Assembly: GCA_903856875.1 (NCBI GenBank)
Contig: CAIODE010000136.1
Coordinates: forward strand, 1 to 20,301
Reading direction: 5' to 3'
From: an uncultured Burkholderiales bacterium
GTDB taxonomy: Bacteria; Pseudomonadota; Gammaproteobacteria; Burkholderiales; Burkholderiaceae_C
Length of the DNA: 20,301 bases
Shown piece by piece: positions 7,831-15,119 of the stretch. Both the position numbers and the translations under genes were made by a program. Numbering within the stretch: the first letter of the stretch is position 1; every line of letters starts with the position of its first letter. The notes under the pieces are model-generated. The model was not told the origin of the DNA. It saw only the letters and a program-made list of their open reading frames with translations, and did not search any database.

Positions 7831-7858
7831 ATTGTAAAGTGCCCATCCAGAATGTGAG
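7831..7858 (-). promoter_or_regulatory. Predicted promoter of dcd-rhlE
   Basis: Read on the minus strand, CTCACA (7858-7853) and TACAAT (7836-7831) are 16 nt apart. The -10 box matches consensus at five of six positions and the -35 at four. The predicted start is about 7824, giving a leader of about 30 nt before the dcd ATG. Confidence 0.4.
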
Positions 7859-7861
7859 AAG

Positions 7862-7901
7862 AATTCAGGGCTTCTATGCGCCAATCGAGTGCAATTCAGG
7901 G
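7862..7901 (+). repeat. Two direct copies of AATTCAGGG before the second Bug gene
   Basis: AATTCAGGG occurs at 7862-7870 and again at 7893-7901. The starts are 31 bp apart, close to three helical turns, upstream of the ATG at 7948. A related AATTCAG also occurs in the short gap before the first Bug gene (about 1532-1538). They could be regulator half-sites for the Bug genes; with only 7-9 bp shared, chance is a real alternative. Confidence 0.3.
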
Positions 7902-7947
7902 TACTCTGGGCTAAACTTTATTGAACTTACCCATAAGAAGACTCATC

Positions 7948-8919
7948 ATGAAAAGACGCACCCTGCTCCAAGCCAGCCCCATGTTGTTTGGTCTTTCGGG
8001 GTTGAGCCAAGCCCAGACTGCATTCCCCAACAAACCCATCCGATACATCGTGCCAGTGGCTGCAGGCGGTGGTTCTGACATGGTGGGCCGTGCACTTTGT
8101 GAGCGCTGGGCCAAAGTTTTAGGCCAATCGGTGGTGGTTGACAACATTGGTGGCGGTGGCGGCGTGATTGCCTCCCAAAATACCGCCCGTGCGGTCCCTG
8201 ATGGCTACACCCTCATGCAAGGCTATGTGGCCACCCATGGCACAGCTCCGGCAACACGAAAGCTACCGTACGACGCAGAAAAAGATTTCACCCCCATCGG
8301 CATGATTGGCTCGACCCCCAATGTGCTGTGCATCAACAACAGCTTGCCACCGCAAAACTTCAAGACCTTCATGGAGTATGTCAAACAAAATCCAGGTCGC
8401 TTGTCCTACGGCTCTGCCGGCGCTGGTTCTTTAACGCACCTCACCGCAGAGCTTTTTAAATTGCAAACCAACAGCTTCATGGTGCACATTCCCTATCGCG
8501 GTATTGCACCGGCCATTACCGACCTTATTGGCGGTCAAACGCAAATGATGTTTCCGGGCTTGGCAGCAGCTTTGCCGCATATTCGCAGCGGCCGCATTCG
8601 CGCCATCGCCGTGACGGGCAACAAACGACACCCTCAAGTCAAGGACATTCCCACTTTAGAGGAGATGGGGCTGAAGGGCTTTGATGCCCAACAATGGTAT
8701 GGCGTTGTAGGTCCAGCCAACATGCCAGCAGCCCTTGTCAAAACACTGAACGATGCCATGCTGAGTGTTTTAGCCCAACCCGACTTCAAAGAGAAATTAA
8801 GCTCTGAAGCGGTGGAACTCATGCCAATGAAGCCTTCAGAATTTGCGGCCTACATGAAGGCTGACTTGGCCCGCTGGACTCAACTTGCCAAGGCCCGAAA
8901 TATTCAGCTAGATGGCTAG
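7948..8919 (+). CDS. Bug/TctC-family periplasmic solute-binding protein (second copy)
   Basis: The 323-residue product is in the same family as the gene at 1574 but clearly diverged. Its signal peptide begins MKRRTLLQASPMLFGLSG and ends near SQAQ, again with a twin arginine, so Tat export is possible. Family landmarks are FPNKPIRYIVPVAAGGGSD, GQSVVVDNIGGGGGVIA, AVPDGYTL, IPYRGIAPAITDLIGGQ and VKDIPTLEEMG. The preferred start is the ATG at 7948 with AGAAG a few bases upstream; a TTG at 7921 would add nine residues with no family support. It is divergent from dcd and followed by its own terminator, so it is monocistronic. No TctAB permease is near, and the ligand is unknown. Confidence 0.9.
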   Translation: MKRRTLLQASPMLFGLSGLSQAQTAFPNKPIRYIVPVAAGGGSDMVGRALCERWAKVLGQSVVVDNIGGGGGVIASQNTARAVPDGYTLMQGYVATHGTAPATRKLPYDAEKDFTPIGMIGSTPNVLCINNSLPPQNFKTFMEYVKQNPGRLSYGSAGAGSLTHLTAELFKLQTNSFMVHIPYRGIAPAITDLIGGQTQMMFPGLAAALPHIRSGRIRAIAVTGNKRHPQVKDIPTLEEMGLKGFDAQQWYGVVGPANMPAALVKTLNDAMLSVLAQPDFKEKLSSEAVELMPMKPSEFAAYMKADLARWTQLAKARNIQLDG

Positions 8920-8939
8920 CATGCTATGACACTGAACTG

Positions 8940-8968
8940 AAAGCCTGCCTTCAAACGCAGGCTTTTTT
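8940..8968 (+). terminator. Rho-independent terminator after the second Bug gene
   Basis: AAAGCCTGC (8940-8948) pairs with GCAGGCTTT (8957-8965) around an 8-nt loop, followed by T to 8968. It lies between two convergent genes (stops at 8919 and 8986). On the minus strand only a short T-run follows, so termination of the BMP gene there would be weaker. Confidence 0.85.
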
Positions 8969-8985
8969 GTTTCCGTCATTTCACA

Positions 8986-10080
8986 TCAGGGATTGATTTT
9001 TCCCATCACACCCGCCACACCATAGTTCATGTTCAAAATTTGAACATCGCTGAGTTTCTGCCCAGCTGCCACGATGGCTTTGCCTTCGTTGTCGGCAATC
9101 GGGCCTTGAAAGGGATGGCGTTTGCTCTGGGAAATCTCTTGCTGTACTTTCACAATTTCATCGCGCACTTTGGCAGGCAACTTAGGACCAAAATCGCCAA
9201 CGCGAATCATGCCTTCTTTCAAACCGGCCCACACATTGCCCGTGCGCCACTGGCCCTTTTGAACATCACTCACGCGCTGTGTGTAATAGGCACCCCACTC
9301 ATGCGTGACTGCCATCAACTGCGCATCTGGCGCCACTTTGCGCATGTCTGAGTGATAGGCAATGGCCATCTTGCCGCGCTCTTGTGCTGCCACCATCACC
9401 GCATTAGAGGCTGTGTGAAAAGTGATCACATCCACCGACTGATTGAACAATGCAAATGCCGCGTCGCGCTCTTTAGCCGGATCGAACCATGTGTTCAACC
9501 AAATGACTTTCACTTGGGCTTTGGGGTTCACTGAACGCATGCCTAAAGTAAACGCATTCAAGCCTTGTAACACTTCAGGAATAGGAAAGCCCGCCACATA
9601 ACCCGCCACATTGGATTGCGTCATGCGCCCTGCAGCAACACCCGCCAAATAACGGCCCTCGTAATAGCGCGCATTGGCCACCGATACATTCACATCGGTT
9701 TTGTAGCCCGTGATCGATTCAAACTTCACATTGGGAAACTCTTTGGCCACCTTGAGCGTGGGCTCCATGTAGCCAAAGCTGGTGGTGAAAATCACATCAT
9801 GCCCCTGTTGTGCCAAATCGCGCACCACACGCTCTGAGTCAGCGCCCTCTGCCACGTTGTCTACAACGGTGGTTTTAACGGCGGCTCCTAATGCCTTTTC
9901 AACCGCTTTGCGGCCTTGGTCGTGCTGGTGCGTCCAGCCCGCCTCAAACACGGGTGTGACATAGACAAAAGCGGCTTTGACAGGGCTTTTTGAAGCTGGC
10001 GGAGAAGGCTCAGCGGCAAGAGATGAAAAGGGCGAGATAAAGCAGGCGGCCGCAATAGCGGCTGCGAGGTTTTTGTACAT
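8986..10080 (-). CDS. BMP-family substrate-binding protein (PnrA/BmpA-like), orphan copy
   Basis: The 364-residue periplasmic protein belongs to the basic membrane protein family, whose studied members bind purine nucleosides or nucleobases for ABC import. A cleavable signal peptide (MYKNLAAAIAAACFISPFSS ending near LAAEP) replaces the lipobox of its paralogue at 13034. The two-lobe domain shows AFVYVTPVFEAGW at its start, then ARYYEGRYLAGVAAGRMT, a GFPIPEVLQGLNAFTLG segment and WLNTWFDP. Compared with the paralogue, likely pocket segments differ: VFEAGW against VGDGGW, FHTASNAV against QNTDSSAV, and AYHSDM against GWDSDM. The ligand may therefore differ. The ATG at 10080 has an AGGA five bases upstream. 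It has no adjacent permease or ATPase and may share those encoded at 14199-17690. It is divergent from the M16 protease. Confidence 0.9.
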   Translation of the reverse strand: MYKNLAAAIAAACFISPFSSLAAEPSPPASKSPVKAAFVYVTPVFEAGWTHQHDQGRKAVEKALGAAVKTTVVDNVAEGADSERVVRDLAQQGHDVIFTTSFGYMEPTLKVAKEFPNVKFESITGYKTDVNVSVANARYYEGRYLAGVAAGRMTQSNVAGYVAGFPIPEVLQGLNAFTLGMRSVNPKAQVKVIWLNTWFDPAKERDAAFALFNQSVDVITFHTASNAVMVAAQERGKMAIAYHSDMRKVAPDAQLMAVTHEWGAYYTQRVSDVQKGQWRTGNVWAGLKEGMIRVGDFGPKLPAKVRDEIVKVQQEISQSKRHPFQGPIADNEGKAIVAAGQKLSDVQILNMNYGVAGVMGKINP

Positions 10081-10096
10081 GGTAGTCCTCTACATG

Positions 10097-10140
10097 GCGC
10101 CGGTTGAACACAATAAATACCCGCCGGCGCGCAGGTGTTC
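10097..10140 (-). promoter_or_regulatory. Interleaved inverted repeats in the leader of the orphan BMP gene
   Basis: Two inverted repeats interlock. GCGCCGG (10097-10103) complements CCGGCGC (10124-10130), and GAACAC (10106-10111) complements GTGTTC (10135-10140). On the BMP transcript the order of arms is that of an H-type pseudoknot with 6-bp and 7-bp stems and loops of 4, 12 and 2 nt. It ends a few bases before the AGGA ribosome-binding site. Alternatively these are operator sites for a regulator of the divergent pair. Confidence 0.35.
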
Positions 10141-10202
10141 GGTGCGTATTCTAAAGCAGGTGTATAAAGTTTCTTTTTCTCATTGCAAAGAAGTGCCCTG
10201 TC

Positions 10203-12950
10203 ATGCGTTCAAAACCTATTTCTCGTTGGATTCAAATTTCCATCATTTCAGCCAGTTTCTTGGTTCCTTTTGCTGGATGGTCGCAGAGCGCGGCTTCAGC
10301 TTTGAAAGCGGTCGCTCAAGTTGAGGGCATTACGGAATACCGACTGAGCAATGGTTTGCGCGTGTTGTTAGCGCCCGATGCGTCCAAGCCCACCACCACT
10401 GTGAACATCACATATTTGTTGGGCAGCCGCCATGAAAATTATGGTGAGACCGGCATGGCACATTTGCTCGAACACATGGTTTTTAAAGGCACAAAATCAC
10501 GCGGCAATGTCTTTGAGGAGTTGGGTAAGCGTGGCATGCAATTCAATGGCACCACCTTCTTCGATCGCACCAATTACTACGAAACCTTTCCTGCCAACCC
10601 TGACAATCTGAAATGGGCACTGGATATGGAAGCCGATCGCATGGTCAACAGCCTCATTGCGCGCAAAGATTTAGACACTGAGTTTTCAGTGGTTCGCAAC
10701 GAAATGGAAAGCGGCGAAAACAACCCCCACATGATGCTCTGGCAGCGCATGGCCTCCACCGCTTTTGATTGGCACAACTACGGCAAGAACACCATTGGGG
10801 CGCGCACCGATGTTGAAAATGTCAAGATTGAAAACCTGCAAAATTTTTACCGCAAGTACTACCAACCCGATAACGCTGTTTTATTGGTCGCAGGCAAATT
10901 TGAGGCCGCTCCTACTTTGGAAGTCATTCAAAAAGTATTTGGTGCCATCCCTAAACCGACACGCGTGATAGAGCCTACCTACACACAAGATCCTGTGCAA
11001 GATGGCGGCAGAGAAGTCACTGTGCGCAGAACGGGAGATACACAGTTATCCGCTGTGCTGTATCACACTGCAGCGGGCAGTCACATTGACTCGGCAGCCA
11101 TGGCAGCCTTGAGTGAGGTCTTGGCAGGTACGCCCAATGGCCGCCTTCACAAAAATTTGGTCGAGAAAAAACTGGCTGTGAATGTCAGTCCCTGGAATTT
11201 TGACTTGGCCGAAAGAGGCTACATCATGTTCATGGCTGAATTGAGTAAAACGCAGAACTTACAGGATGCAAGAAAAGTTTTATTGGCGGAACTTGAAGGC
11301 CTTCAACAAAACCCTGTGACAGAAGAAGAATTAAAACGTGCCAAGGCAGGCTTGCTCAGTGAAATTGACAAAGCAATCAACGACCCACAAAAGTTGGCTG
11401 TACAAATGTCCGAGTCCATTGCCAATGGCGATTGGCGCTTGTTTTTTCTTCAACGCGATCGGATTGAAAATTTAAAAGCAACTGACTTGCAAGCTGTAGG
11501 CTTGAACTTCTTCAAGGAAAGCAATCGCACCTTAGGTCAGTTCATTCCAACAGCCACACCCGATCGCATCAAAATGCCTGAGGCTGTTGATGTTGCAAAG
11601 CTGGTTGCAGACTACAAAGGAAAAGCTGCAGCCACTGAAGGCGAGGTGTTTGACATCAGCCCCGCCAACATTGAAAAACGCACGCAAAGATTGGCATTGG
11701 CCAATGGTATGAAGCTCATCTTCACCCCCAAGAAAACGCGTGGCGAAACTGTCAGTGGCGTCTTTACTTTGCGCTTCGGCGATGAAGCAAGCCTGTTTAA
11801 CCAAGCCACCACCTCTAACCTCACAGCCAGCTTGCTCATGCGAGGCGCAGGAAATTTACAACGTGCTGAAATTTCAGCGAAATTGGACGAACTCAAAACC
11901 CAAATTGAAGTCAATGGTGGCGGACAAACCGTCACGGTCCGGTTTGATTCATTGCGAAAAAACTTGCCCGACGTACTCAATTTGATTCGAGACATTTTGC
12001 GCAAGCCCATCTTGGCTGAAAAAGAATTTGAATTGTTGGTTCAAGAGGGCACTGCTGGCCTTGAAAGCCAACGCAGCGAACCCAATGCCATGGGCTCGCA
12101 AGCCATGGCGCTGGGCCTGGACGTTTACAAAAAAGGCGACATTCGCGCTACCCGCAGTTTGGATGAGTCCATTGCGGCGCTCAAAGCGGCCAAGCTTGAA
12201 CAAGTCAAACAGTTTCACAGCAGCTTTTACGGCGCAAGCCACAGCGAGTTCGCCTTGGTAGGCGACTTTGACAGTGACGCAGTCAAAGCGCAGATCACGC
12301 AACTCTTTGGTGACTGGAAAAGCCCTAAAGCCTATACACGCTTGAAGGCCGAAAGCAAAGCGGCCAAGCCAGGTGCCACTCAATTGGAAGCGCCCGACAA
12401 AGCCAATGCTTTCTTTTTGGCTGGCTTGCCTTTGTTGCTTCAAGACACACAGTCAGACTATGTCGCCTTGCAGTTGGCCAACCGCGTATTGGGCGGCGGC
12501 GTCAAATCGCGCCTACTTGACCGCTTGCGCCAAAAAGATGGCATGAGCTACGGCGCTGGCAGCCAACTCAGCGCCAGTTCGTTCGAGCCCTCAGGCATGT
12601 GGGTGCTGTATGCCATTTATGCACCGCAAAATCTGGCTAAATTAAAGGCAGGTGTGCAAGAAGAATTGGCCAAGTTTGTCAAAGATGGCATCACCGCTGA
12701 AGAGCTAACAGATGCCAAAAAAGGCTGGCAAGAAGAACGCAAAATAAGCCGCGCACAAGATCGCGCCTTAGCAGCGGGTCATGTGGCGCAAACAGCAGCC
12801 AACCGAACGCTGGCCTTTGTTGAAAAAGTGGATGCTCAAATTGAAGCCACCACTTTAGAAGAAGTTAACACGGCCATTCGCAAGACCATGGACCCTGCCA
12901 AATTTTTGAACATTTACGCAGGGGATTTTGAAGCAGCTGCTAAAAAATAA
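10203..12950 (+). CDS. M16-family zinc metalloprotease, fused active and inactive halves
   Basis: The product is 915 residues with an N-terminal signal segment (hydrophobic stretch about 10-26, ending near WSQ), so it is exported to the periplasm. The first half holds the inverted zinc motif HLLEH (His87, Glu90, His91) and the third ligand Glu167 in RNEMESGENNP, as in pitrilysin-type peptidases. The second half lacks HxxEH (the matching place reads SNLTASLLMRG). It keeps the substrate-contacting segment SRLLDRLRQKDGMSYG, so it is the usual inactive partner domain in one chain. Such enzymes degrade peptides in a closed chamber. A TATAAA at 10163-10168 could be the -10 box; the -35 is poor. AAGAAG lies about ten bases before the ATG. 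It is monocistronic, ending in the terminator at 12970-13003. It sits between two BMP genes without an obvious functional link. Confidence 0.92.
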   Translation: MRSKPISRWIQISIISASFLVPFAGWSQSAASALKAVAQVEGITEYRLSNGLRVLLAPDASKPTTTVNITYLLGSRHENYGETGMAHLLEHMVFKGTKSRGNVFEELGKRGMQFNGTTFFDRTNYYETFPANPDNLKWALDMEADRMVNSLIARKDLDTEFSVVRNEMESGENNPHMMLWQRMASTAFDWHNYGKNTIGARTDVENVKIENLQNFYRKYYQPDNAVLLVAGKFEAAPTLEVIQKVFGAIPKPTRVIEPTYTQDPVQDGGREVTVRRTGDTQLSAVLYHTAAGSHIDSAAMAALSEVLAGTPNGRLHKNLVEKKLAVNVSPWNFDLAERGYIMFMAELSKTQNLQDARKVLLAELEGLQQNPVTEEELKRAKAGLLSEIDKAINDPQKLAVQMSESIANGDWRLFFLQRDRIENLKATDLQAVGLNFFKESNRTLGQFIPTATPDRIKMPEAVDVAKLVADYKGKAAATEGEVFDISPANIEKRTQRLALANGMKLIFTPKKTRGETVSGVFTLRFGDEASLFNQATTSNLTASLLMRGAGNLQRAEISAKLDELKTQIEVNGGGQTVTVRFDSLRKNLPDVLNLIRDILRKPILAEKEFELLVQEGTAGLESQRSEPNAMGSQAMALGLDVYKKGDIRATRSLDESIAALKAAKLEQVKQFHSSFYGASHSEFALVGDFDSDAVKAQITQLFGDWKSPKAYTRLKAESKAAKPGATQLEAPDKANAFFLAGLPLLLQDTQSDYVALQLANRVLGGGVKSRLLDRLRQKDGMSYGAGSQLSASSFEPSGMWVLYAIYAPQNLAKLKAGVQEELAKFVKDGITAEELTDAKKGWQEERKISRAQDRALAAGHVAQTAANRTLAFVEKVDAQIEATTLEEVNTAIRKTMDPAKFLNIYAGDFEAAAKK

Positions 12951-12969
12951 ACTTCTGATGGCGCCAAGA

Positions 12970-13003
12970 AAAAAGCCGCCCTTCCATCGAAGAGCGGCTT
13001 TTT
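12970..13003. terminator. Bidirectional intrinsic terminator between convergent genes
   Basis: AAAAAGCCGC (12970-12979) pairs with GCGGCTTTTT (12994-13003). After one C-A mismatch the stem continues with CTTC (12981-12984) and GAAG (12989-12992) around a 4-nt loop. A-rich and T-rich flanks supply a U-tract on both strands. It therefore serves both the M16 gene (ends 12950) and the BMP importer operon (ends 13034). Confidence 0.88.
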
Positions 13004-13033
13004 AATTGATAGCGACCTTGAAGTCGCGTTAGA

Positions 13034-14155
13034 TCAGTTAGGCACTTTGCCTTCCACGCCTTTGACGTAGAACTTAATGCCACCCAAGAACTTGTCGTCA
13101 GCCACAACATCTTTGGCCAACACTTCTTTGCCGTCTTGGCCCACGATAGGACCTTTCCAGATAGCAAAGCTACCGTCTTTCAGACCGGCCTTGATTTCTG
13201 CAATGCGTTTCTTTGTATCTTCAGGTACATCGGCTGCCACAGAAACCATGTCGATAGCGCCTTCTTTCACGCCCCACCAGCTTTGCCCTGTCGCCCATTT
13301 GCCTTCAAGCGCTTCACCCACAGCCTTGATGTAGTAAGGACTCCAGTTGATTACAGCAGAACCCAGGTGCGCCTTAGGGCCGTAAGCGGTCATGTCTGAG
13401 TCCCAGCCAAATGCGCGCTTGCCCATTTTTTCGGCAGTTTGCAACACAGCAGAAGAATCTGTGTTTTGCATCAGCACGTCAGCACCGCCATTGATGAGGG
13501 CTGTGGCTGCTTCTGTTTCTTTTGGTGGGTTGAACCACTCGTTGATCCAAACCACTTTGGTCTTCACTTTAGGGTTGACAGACTGCGCACCCAATGTGAA
13601 GGTGTTGATGTTGCGAATCACTTCTGGAATTGGAATAGAACCCACAACGCCCAATGTGTTGGTCTTGGTCATCTTGCCCGCAATCACGCCAGCCATATAA
13701 GCACCTTCGTAGGTACGGCTGTCGTAGGTGCGCAAGTTGTCGGCTGTTTTGAAACCGGTGGCATGCTCAAACTTGATTTCTTTGTTGTCTGTAGCCACTT
13801 TGAGCATGGGGTCCATGTAACCAAAGGTGGTACCAAAGATGACCTTGTTGCCTTGGCTGGCCAAGTCGCGGAAGACGCGCTCTGCATCAGCGCTTTCTGG
13901 CACTTTTTCAACAAAAGTGGTGACGATTTTGTCACCATATTGTTTTTCAAGTTCTTTGCGAGCGTTGTCGTGTGCAAATGTCCAGCCACCGTCGCCCACT
14001 GGGCCAACATAGGCAAACGCCACCTTGAGGGGCTCTGCTTTAGGTGCTGCTGCAGGTTTTGCTTCTTCTTTTTTGCCACAGGCCACGAGGGCAGCAGCAG
14101 CGACCAAAGAAATAGCGGCGATTTTGAGAATCGATCGCTTGTTCAGAATTGTCAT
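13034..14155 (-). CDS. BMP-family lipoprotein, substrate-binding subunit of the purine-type ABC importer
   Basis: The 373-residue product has a lipoprotein signal peptide ending in the lipobox LVAC (lipidated Cys26), then a charged linker (GKKEEAKPAAAPKAEP). The mature BMP domain shows AFAYVGPVGDGGW, SRTYEGAYMAGVIAGKMT, GSIPIPEVIRNINTFTLG, INEWFNPPKE, QNTDSSAV and FGWDSDM. Family members bind purine nucleosides or bases; the exact ligand is not readable here. AAGGAAA lies six bases before the ATG. It is the last gene of the operon ATPase-permease-permease-binding protein, 43 nt after the permease stop, and is followed by the shared terminator at 12970-13003. Confidence 0.93.
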   Translation of the reverse strand: MTILNKRSILKIAAISLVAAAALVACGKKEEAKPAAAPKAEPLKVAFAYVGPVGDGGWTFAHDNARKELEKQYGDKIVTTFVEKVPESADAERVFRDLASQGNKVIFGTTFGYMDPMLKVATDNKEIKFEHATGFKTADNLRTYDSRTYEGAYMAGVIAGKMTKTNTLGVVGSIPIPEVIRNINTFTLGAQSVNPKVKTKVVWINEWFNPPKETEAATALINGGADVLMQNTDSSAVLQTAEKMGKRAFGWDSDMTAYGPKAHLGSAVINWSPYYIKAVGEALEGKWATGQSWWGVKEGAIDMVSVAADVPEDTKKRIAEIKAGLKDGSFAIWKGPIVGQDGKEVLAKDVVADDKFLGGIKFYVKGVEGKVPN

Positions 14156-14198
14156 GAAATTTCCTTTAGGAGGTGGACTGGGTTGGACGAAAAAAACA

Positions 14199-15119
14199 TT
14201 ATGAACTGGGATGAAAGGGTTTGCCTAGTGATGCAGGCATATTGACTCGAATCCAAGCAGGATTTCGTGAGATCAAGGCCAACACCACAATGGTCGCCAA
14301 ATAAGGCAAGGCTGAAAGCAACTGGCTGGGCATTTGCACGCCCAAGCCTTGTAAATGAAACTGCAGCATGGTCACCCCGCCAAACAGGTAAGCACCAAGC
14401 AATATGCGAGCCGGTCGCCAGGTTGCAAAAGTGGTTAAAGCCAAAGCAATCCAGCCCTTGCCGGCCACCATGCCTTCAACCCACAAGGGCGTGTAGACAA
14501 CCGAGATGTAGGCACCCGACAGACCGCACAAAGCCCCACCCACCATGATGGCCAAGAAACGAATTCGGCGGACTGAATAACCGAGAGCATGCGCCGACTC
14601 GGGGGATTCACCGACCGAACGCAGCACCAAACCTGTGCGCGTTTTGTACAAAAACCAAATGAGTGCCATGACAAAAGCAATCACACCGTAAACCAGCGGG
14701 TGTTGTTTGAAGAAAGCGGCACCTACAAGGGGAATGTCTGCCAAGAAAGGTATTTCAAACTGAGGCCGTGGGGGCAGTTTTTCTTGCACATACGAAATGC
14801 CCACAAACGCTGAAAAGCCAACACCAAACAAACTCAATGCCAAACCTGTGGCGTACTGATTGGTACCAAGGTAAATAACCATGACCCCAAAAATAGCACC
14901 CAACAAGGCGCCAGCCCCCATGCCTGCCAGGAAGCCTGCCAGGTCGCTGCCGGTGTGCACCACTGCAGCAAAACCAGCAATGGCTGCGCACAACATCATG
15001 CCCTCAGCGCCTAAGTTAACGACACCGACTTTTTCATTGATAAGCAAACCCAATGCGGCAATGGCCAGCACAGTGCCTGCATTCAAAGTAGCCGCTATGA
15101 GCAATGCATACGATTCCAT
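14199..15119 (-). CDS. ABC transporter inner-membrane permease, BMP/nucleoside type (second permease)
   Basis: The 306-residue, very hydrophobic protein has about eight to ten membrane segments and is of the branched-chain amino acid/ribose permease superfamily. It resembles the second permease of nucleoside importers (YufQ/NupC-like). Landmarks are the N-terminal NAGTVLAIAALGLLINEKVG, VVNLGAEGMML, the loop GESPESAHALGYSVRRIR and a GKGWIALALTTFATW segment, matching family cytoplasmic loops that contact the ATPase. The ATG at 15119 overlaps the preceding stop by one base (TGATG), with GGAGG just upstream, which indicates translational coupling. A start seven residues upstream is less likely. 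It forms the translocation channel with the permease at 15119-16183. Confidence 0.92.
   Translation of the reverse strand: MESYALLIAATLNAGTVLAIAALGLLINEKVGVVNLGAEGMMLCAAIAGFAAVVHTGSDLAGFLAGMGAGALLGAIFGVMVIYLGTNQYATGLALSLFGVGFSAFVGISYVQEKLPPRPQFEIPFLADIPLVGAAFFKQHPLVYGVIAFVMALIWFLYKTRTGLVLRSVGESPESAHALGYSVRRIRFLAIMVGGALCGLSGAYISVVYTPLWVEGMVAGKGWIALALTTFATWRPARILLGAYLFGGVTMLQFHLQGLGVQMPSQLLSALPYLATIVVLALISRNPAWIRVNMPASLGKPFHPSS

Noticed and set aside
11949..12443. Minus-strand open frame (164 codons) within the M16 protease gene
   Set aside because: It is a shadow frame of the M16 coding sequence, without its own ribosome-binding site or recognisable motif.
13439..14245. Long + strand open frame (268 codons) antisense to the BMP lipoprotein gene
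   Set aside because: The complementary strand encodes a clear BMP protein with a lipobox. The antisense translation is Phe/Cys/His-rich and has no family character.
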